NCBI GenBank assembly: GCA_024803745.1
Contig: JANJXV010000006.1
Span: 39,797,501 to 39,861,500, forward strand
Direction: 5' to 3'
Length of the DNA stretch: 64,000 bases
Source of the DNA: Megascapheus bottae
Taxonomy: Eukaryota; Chordata; Mammalia; Rodentia; Geomyidae
The notes below the pieces were generated by a model that was given only the letters and a program-made list of their open reading frames with translations, searched no databases and was not told the origin of the DNA. Within the stretch, counting starts at the first letter, position 1. Every line of letters starts with the position of its first letter. The position numbers and the translations under genes are program-made. Shown piece after piece: positions 58,366-64,000 of this stretch.

Positions 58366-58577
58366 TGGGGCCAGGAGTTTGGCCTAGGGGTAGAGTGCTT
58401 GCCTAGCATGCACAAAGACCCCAGGTTCAATTCCTCGATACCACATACATAGGGGGGAAAAGCCAGAAGTGGTGCTGAGACTCAAGTGGTAGAGCTCTAG
58501 CCTTGAAAAAGTCCAAGGACAGTGCTAAAGCCCTGAGCTCAAGCCCAGGACTGGCAATAATAAAAAAAGAAAAGAAA
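58366..58577 (+). mobile_element. IDL-Geo SINE with perfect target-site duplication
   Basis: Full-length dimer. The 15-bp repeat AGAAAATGCAGGCTA flanks it at 58351-58365 and 58578-58592. The A-rich tail carries AAAAG units. Confidence 0.9.
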
Positions 58578-58649
58578 AGAAAATGCAGGCTACCAAGATC
58601 AGAGCTAGAACGGTGCAGTATGGTCTTCTTACAAAAAGAAAGAAATAAA

Positions 58650-58860
58650 AGTTTGGTCAGGCACCAGTGGCTCATACATGTGATTACAGTACCTCCAGAA
58701 GCTGATATGTGAAGACTGCCAGTCAAAGGCAGCACAAATGTCCAGCTAAGAGTTGTGGCTCAAGTGCTAGAATACTATCTTTGAGTACAGAAGCTCAGGC
58801 ACGATGATCAGGCCCTGAGTTCAAGCGGTAGGACTGACATAACTTTTCTTTTTTCAATGG
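58650..58860 (+). mobile_element. B1-Geo SINE
   Basis: GGCACCAGTGGCTCATACAT, GTTGTGGCTCAAGTGCTAGA, GAGTTCAAGCGGTAGGACTG. A GGA-rich tract follows from 58859. Confidence 0.78.
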
Positions 58861-59070
58861 GGGAAAAAAGGAGGAGGAGAAGGAAGAATGAGGAAGAGGA
58901 AGAAAGAGGAGGAGGAGGAAGACTAAAAGGAAAAGGAGGAAAAAGAGGAGGAGGAGAAAAAGGAGGAGGAAGAGAGGATGAGAAGGAATAGGAATAGGAA
59001 CAAGAGGAGGAGGAGGAGGAGGTAGAGGAGGAGGAGGAGGAGGAGGAGGAGGAGGAGGAGGAGGAGGAGG
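58859..59070 (+). repeat. (GGA)n-rich homopurine tract
   Basis: About 210 bases almost only A and G, with (GGA)n purest at 59006-59069, ending in GGCTGCGGCAGCGGCTGC. The proline-rich frame on the minus strand is an artefact. Confidence 0.95.
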
Positions 59071-59149
59071 CTGCGGCAGCGGCTGCTCAAGTCCAGGGAT
59101 AAAGTTTGCTGCTTCAGTAAAGTGGAAGGAAAAGACCTGCCAGAGAGGG

Positions 59150-59250
59150 AAATAGAGCTGTGGCTCAAGGGATAGGGCTGTAGCATTTAGCTGAATAGCT
59201 AGAGGACAGCTCCCAGGCTCACAGGTCAAGCCCAAGGCCCACAAAAAAAA
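59150..59250 (+). mobile_element. Geo monomer with A tail
   Basis: AGCTGTGGCTCAAGGGATAG, GGACAGCTCCCAGGCTCACA, GTCAAGCCCAAGGCCCAC, then 13 A. Host of the IDL-Geo at 59266. Confidence 0.78.
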
Positions 59251-59265
59251 AAAAATGTTTCTTAT

Positions 59266-59460
59266 GGCCGGGAGTTTGGCCTAGTGGTAGAGTGCCTGCC
59301 TAACATGCACGAAGACCCCGGTTCGATTCCTTGGTACCACATACATAGAAAAAGCCAGAAGTGGTGCAGTGGCTCAGGGTAGAATACTAGCCTTGAGGAA
59401 AGCCCAAGGACAGTGCTCAGACCCTGAGCTCAAGCCCAGGACCAGCAAAGAAAAAAAAAA
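59266..59460 (+). mobile_element. IDL-Geo SINE inserted in the tail of a Geo monomer
   Basis: Full-length dimer with intact GGTTCGATTCC. It sits in the A tail of the Geo sequence at 59150-59245. AAAGACCTGCCAGAG (about 59130) and AAAGACCTACCAGAG (about 59464) flank the pair, consistent with nested insertion. Confidence 0.85.
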
Positions 59461-59854
59461 GAAAAAGACCTACCAGAGGAAAGAGCCCAACTTTCATCCT
59501 TTCTGGAGTAAGGGATTCTAAGGACAGGCAAGAGGTGAAGCATCTGAGTCCTAAGAGGCTCTCCGGTTCTGAGAACACCAGAAATGGGTAGCTTTGATCA
59601 CTGTGGACTGAGGAGCTCTTTTTCTACAGCAGCCCAGGACACAGCAGCAGCCAGTTTAAGGAAATGACAGAATTCAGTTTTCCACAGTCAGTTTCAGTTC
59701 CACCCTAATGTGGGTGGGATCAGATGTCTAATAGTGCCCTGACGAGGCTGAACAATGATGATGACTCAAAACATAGTCTCTTTTTTTCCCAGTGCTAAGA
59801 ATTGAACTCAGTCTCTTTTGTGCATGCTGTGCTAGCACTCTATCATTGAACTCA

Positions 59855-60135
<281 letters not shown>

Positions 60136-60681
60136 TCATCAGTGTCATTTCTATAGTGATAAAGAAGTAGAAATTCTGAGCACAAGAAGCACAGAGCATC
60201 TGTTAATCACGAGATTTATATCCTAAACTTAAATGTTGATTCTGATTGAATTTGCAAATCTTTCCTTAGTAGAAATTAGTTTAACTAAATATTTTGAAAA
60301 CAAATGCATTTAGCTGAAATAAATATTTTCTCCAAGCCATCAAATAGTCCTTCAAATGACTTTCCTCCTTGAGCCTTAGTATTACTATGGACAATAATGC
60401 AAAAACATAAACTCTACATAGTCTAAAGAATGTCAGTAAGAACCCGTGGCATCTGGGATTGGCCAAGTAATGGAGGGACAGTGTTTTCATAACACAGCAA
60501 ACAGAATAAACAAGCTGGAGCTCAGCTACCCAAGCTGGCCTGTGAGGATCTCCATGTGGCCCCAGCACTATCCAGCAAAGAATGGTTGGTCAGTGTACCA
60601 TTTCTGTGACTGGTACACCAACAAGGAGTAAGTAGTATCTTCACCAAACTTCTCTCACATCAAAACAACAAAAATTCTAAG

Positions 60682-60910
60682 AGCTGGTGGCTCACTCCTA
60701 TGATTTTAGCTACTCTGGAGGCTGAGATCTGAGGATTAAGGTTCAAAACCAGTCCAGGCAGAAAAGTCCATGAGACTCTTATTTCCAATAAACTACTCAG
60801 AAAAATCTGGAAGTGGCACTGTAGCTTAGTAGTACAGCACTAGCCTCGAATGAAAAGAAGCTCAAGGACAACACCTAGGCCCTGAGTTCAAGCCCCAGGA
60901 CTGGTACAAA
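60682..60910 (+). mobile_element. B1-Geo SINE with CA repeat at its 3' tail
   Basis: GAGCTGGTGGCTCACTCCTA, TTTCCAATAAACTACTCAG, TGTAGCTTAGTAGTACAGCA, GAGTTCAAGCCCCAGGACTG, followed by the CA run. Confidence 0.84.
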
Positions 60911-60912
60911 CA

Positions 60913-60952
<40 letters not shown>

Positions 60953-60978
60953 ACACAACACACACACCACACAACACA
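60911..60978 (+). repeat. (CA)n microsatellite at a SINE tail
   Basis: AC units with ACCACACA interruptions after the SINE at 60682-60910. Confidence 0.95.
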
Positions 60979-61069
60979 GTCATCAAAGGGTCAGACTGTG
61001 AGTGACAAATGCTACCAGAGAGGAATAAGATGGGTCAAAAACAAAAGAACACATACAGAATATAATTGA

Positions 61070-61370
61070 ATCACCATATGCTCTGCTTCTGCATCTGCAG
61101 ACTCAACTAGGGGCAGATGGAAAATATTCCAGAAAAAAAGTTGTGACTATACTGAACATGCCTGACATTTTCTTGTCTTTATTCCCCCAATAATACAGTA
61201 TAACAACTTGCGTATACCACTGCAGTATATTAGATATTACAAGAACTTTCAAAAATGATTTGTATTCAGATTATATGCAGATAGCATATCACTTTATGTT
61301 AACAGCTTGAGCGTCCACTCACAGGTCTCTAAGAGGGATGCTAGAGCCAGTCCTCTCCAAGATCAGGGGA
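61070..61370 (+). mobile_element. Tigger/MER2-like DNA transposon relic
   Basis: GCAGACTCAACTAGGGGCAG, GGAAAATATTCCAGAAAAAA, ACTGAACATGCC, TTATTCCCCCAATAATACAG, TATAACAACTTGCGTATACC and GCTTGAGCGTCC follow the order of MER2-type Tigger non-autonomous elements as I know them. The family name rests on recall, not a search. Confidence 0.55.
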
Positions 61371-61434
61371 AGCCTTTCCTACACACTGACTACAACACTG
61401 GGAAGGCTTACCAAAACATGAAAAGCTGCCAGGC

Positions 61435-61690
61435 ACCTGTGCTTTGCTTTCCTCCTGTAATCCTAGCTAACTCAAGAGTCTGAGATCTAAGGATAATGGT
61501 TTGAAGCCAGTCTGGGCAGGAAAATCCATGAGATTCTTATTTCCTGTTAAGTACTAAATAAGCCAGAAGTAACTGGCTCAAGTGGCCATGCACTAGCCTT
61601 GAGCTAGAAAACTCAGGGACAATTCCTGGACATTGAGTTCAGTCTCCAGGAATGGCACAAAAACAAAATGAAACAAAAAAAAAAGAAAGA
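61435..61690 (+). mobile_element. B1-Geo SINE
   Basis: TCCTGTAATCCTAGCTAACT, ATTTCCTGTTAAGTACTAAA, TAACTGGCTCAAGTGGCCAT, tail with AAAC/AAAG units. Confidence 0.8.
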
Positions 61691-62084
61691 AAGCAATGAT
61701 TCTATTAGTACATCAACTTTGGAAATAATTATTTGAACTAATTTACAAAATAAAGGTACCTGATATATCACAGATTACTGGTTAAATAATAATAATGATC
61801 CATCTCTCCTGGTTAGTTTTAAATTCTTTAGGGCAAGTGAATTAAGTTGAAAAACAGTCTTCATTCCAGAAGCATCTGTCTAATCTCTAAAAAGAGATTC
61901 ACGATTAGGTACTCAAAACCCTCCACTTTGAGTATCTACCTCTACCACTACCCCTCAAAAAAATGATAAGATATTACAACCTATTATAATTTCTAAAATA
62001 AAGCATCTAGCAATATGATGGCTAGAAAAGATAGGTGACAAATAGAATAATACTCATGTGTTTCTAGTAAAGATAAAAAATAAT

Positions 62085-62450
62085 ACAGCCATTCTGGAAG
62101 ACATGTTTGTAATTTCATAAGCTAAATATTATTTATGACAATACACAACAATACCATTCTCCACATTTGATCAAAGTTAATTGAAACCCATGTTCACCCA
62201 AAACTCTATATAGAAATGCTTATCCATACTTATCAAAATCTGAACCTTCAACTAATGAGTGATTAAATTGGAGCACGTCTATATAAGGGAATTTTTCTCA
62301 AGGATATAAAGAAACAAACTACTCACATGCAAAATAAAATATGGATAAATCTTTCATGCATTTTGTTTAGTTGTAGAAGCCATACCCAAAAGGCTACACA
62401 TTCATTATATGGCTCCAATCATTATACATTCTGGGTAAGGAAAAACTACA
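62085..62450 (+). mobile_element. Ancient LINE-1 3' fragment
   Basis: GAAACCCATGTTCACCC, TATATAAGGGAATTTTTCTC, AAAGAAACAAACTACTCACA and ATGGATAAATCTTTCATGCA follow the order of the old L1 ORF2/3' junction region. Coding capacity is lost. Confidence 0.6.
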
Positions 62451-63034
62451 GGAAAGAAATAAAGAACAGTATTAGTTAAAGGTTAAAGGTTAAAGGTGGT
62501 AAGAGGCTTTTCTGAAAAAAAAAAGAATGTTAGAAAAGTTTACAGGTAGTAGAACTCTATGCAGTGGTGTCTGACATAACCACACTGAAAAGGATTTGGA
62601 AAAAAAAGATCTGACCAAAATAATTTTGTTTTGGCTGTAAGCTTAAAGTGTTTTGACTAGAAGACAAAAGGAACCATATGTAAACTCTGTAGTACAGGGG
62701 ACAAGTCTATGGTCTCAAGGAATTGAGGTTCATGGTATTATAAAACCACTTTAGAGGTTTAATATGTCTGAAAAATAAGTAAATATACTGTAGATGATGA
62801 AAGCCAAGCTTCTCAGTGTCAGGGAAAGTAAACACGAGGTACTGATGTTCAACTGCAGGCAGCCTATCCTCATGCCAACCAATAGTTACATAGCGACTTC
62901 TATTTTCAGAGCGATCCATACCTTTTCATTCTAGAGAGAATAAAAATCCTATATTCGTTTTGGTTTTGTTTGTGCTTTGCTTTATTAGAATAAACTTAAT
63001 GAATTTCTTTGGTCAACAGAAAGTCATTTGTCAA

Positions 63035-63295
63035 ACAAGTGCTAGTGGCTCACTCCCGTAATCTTAGCTACTCAGGAGGCTGAGATATGAGGATTGAGAT
63101 TCCAAGGCAGTCCAAGCAAAAAAAGTCTGTGAGATGCTTTTCTCCAATAAACTATCCAGAAAATAAACAGAAGTGGCCCTGTGGCTCAATGGTAAAGTGC
63201 TAGCTTTGAGCACAAAGAGGGTCAGGAAAAACTCCCAGATACTGAATTCAAGCCCCATGGCTGGCAAAAAGAAAAAAGTAAAGAAAATAAAGTCA
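63035..63295 (+). mobile_element. B1-Geo SINE with target-site duplication
   Basis: AGTGCTAGTGGCTCACTCCC, CTGTGGCTCAATGGTAAAGT, CAAGCCCCATGGCTGGC. AAAGTCATTTGTCAAA occurs at 63020-63035 and again at about 63290-63305. Confidence 0.86.
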
Positions 63296-63489
63296 TTTGT
63301 CAAAAACAACTTTTTAAACTTTATTGTTAAAAAAAAAAAAAGAAAACTTTACAAGACCAGACATGGAGGTAATATGTGCCTATACTTAGAGCTCCTCAGG
63401 AGGTTAAAGCAGAAGATGGCTTAAATTCACCATTTAAGACCATCCTAACCAAAACCGCAAGACCCTATCTCAAAAGAAACAGAACATGC

Positions 63490-63730
63490 TGGGCATGGTA
63501 GCACGTAATCCTAGCTACTCAGGAGGCTGAGATCTGAGGATGGTGGTTCAAAGCCAGCCCAGGCACTAAAGTCTGTGAGCGGCTTATCTCCAGTTAACCA
63601 CTAGAAACTGGAAGTGGTGCTGTGGCTCAAGGAGTAGGGCAGTAGCCTTGAGTTGAAGAGCTCAGGGACAATGCCCAAGCCCAGAGTTCAAGCCCCACGA
63701 CTGAAAAAAAAAAAAAAGAAAGAAAGAAAA
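63490..63730 (+). mobile_element. B1-Geo SINE
   Basis: GCTGGGCATGGTAGCACGTA, CTACTCAGGAGGCTGAGATC, GCTCAAGGAGTAGGGCAGTA, CAAGCCCCACGACTG, A/AAAG tail. Confidence 0.87.
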
Positions 63731-64000
63731 GCAAAACTCTACAAATAAAAAAAAATCAATTGAGTGAGATATATAAGATTCCCTCTTCATACTAGACATG
63801 GATGGTTAAATCCAAGTGAACAAATGGCTTTACTGAAGAATACATATAAATTCTGCATATCTTGGAACTACTCAGCTTCTGCTCCAGTTGAATTCCAAGC
63901 AATCAGTGATAGGTCTGTTGTTTGAAACTCCCCAGCCAGTATACTGTCACAATCTTCTCCTGTTTCAGGTCTGACTAGCAATGCTACTTCCTGGATAGAA

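Noticed and set aside
58795..59244. 149-residue proline-rich frame on the minus strand
   Set aside because: It reads through the GGA repeat between two SINE pieces and is not a gene.

Overview
The window is a stretch of rodent nuclear genome with no complete gene. It shows interrupted coding with GT/AG splice sites on the minus strand, many short interspersed repeats, L1 LINE fragments and long microsatellites. The commonest young SINE is a dimer. Its left half looks like the tRNA-Ala-derived ID element and its right half is the 'Geo' type, so it matches the IDL-Geo family known from kangaroo rats, pocket mice and pocket gophers. A geomyoid rodent (Heteromyidae or Geomyidae) is therefore the most likely source. 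This is inference from repeat content; the species is not resolved.

The only gene I can support is ARHGEF28 (RGNEF, p190RhoGEF), a Rho guanine-nucleotide exchange factor, on the minus strand. Five consecutive coding exons are visible, in transcript order at 34630-34777, 30946-31239, 21460-21643, 18332-18512 and 16960-17029. Their phases chain perfectly (0/1, 1/1, 1/2, 2/0, 0/1), giving 292 codons without a stop. They encode the N-terminal part of the protein: the extreme N-terminal domain, a linker, an ankyrin-like pair and the segment that follows. The initiator exon (about 11 residues in human and mouse) is not recognisable between 34778 and 64000, and the exon after 16960 is not recognisable down to position 1. 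Both probably lie outside the window. The zinc finger, DH, PH and coiled-coil exons are not here.

Everything else is intron. The 3' intron (1-16959) holds dense SINEs, old L1 remnants, a long homopurine tract and two good CTCF-like motifs in convergent orientation. The 21644-30945 intron holds L2/MIR-like relics, an L1 with ORF2 reverse-transcriptase sequence and an internal deletion, and an unexplained non-repetitive block with a 24-bp perfect palindrome (24600-25200). The 5' intron (34778-64000) holds several L1 3' ends. One of these (45199-47407) appears to be an L1 insertion with about 650 bp of 3'-transduced flank inside a 17-bp target-site duplication. Another is nested inside a SINE.

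I see no novel protein system, CRISPR array or RNA gene. The most interesting signals are in the mobile elements: the 3' transduction, the evidence that the Geo half of the SINE is itself ID/tRNA-like and shared by two dimeric SINE families, and a SINE subfamily with a 53-bp internal tandem duplication seen in two separate copies.
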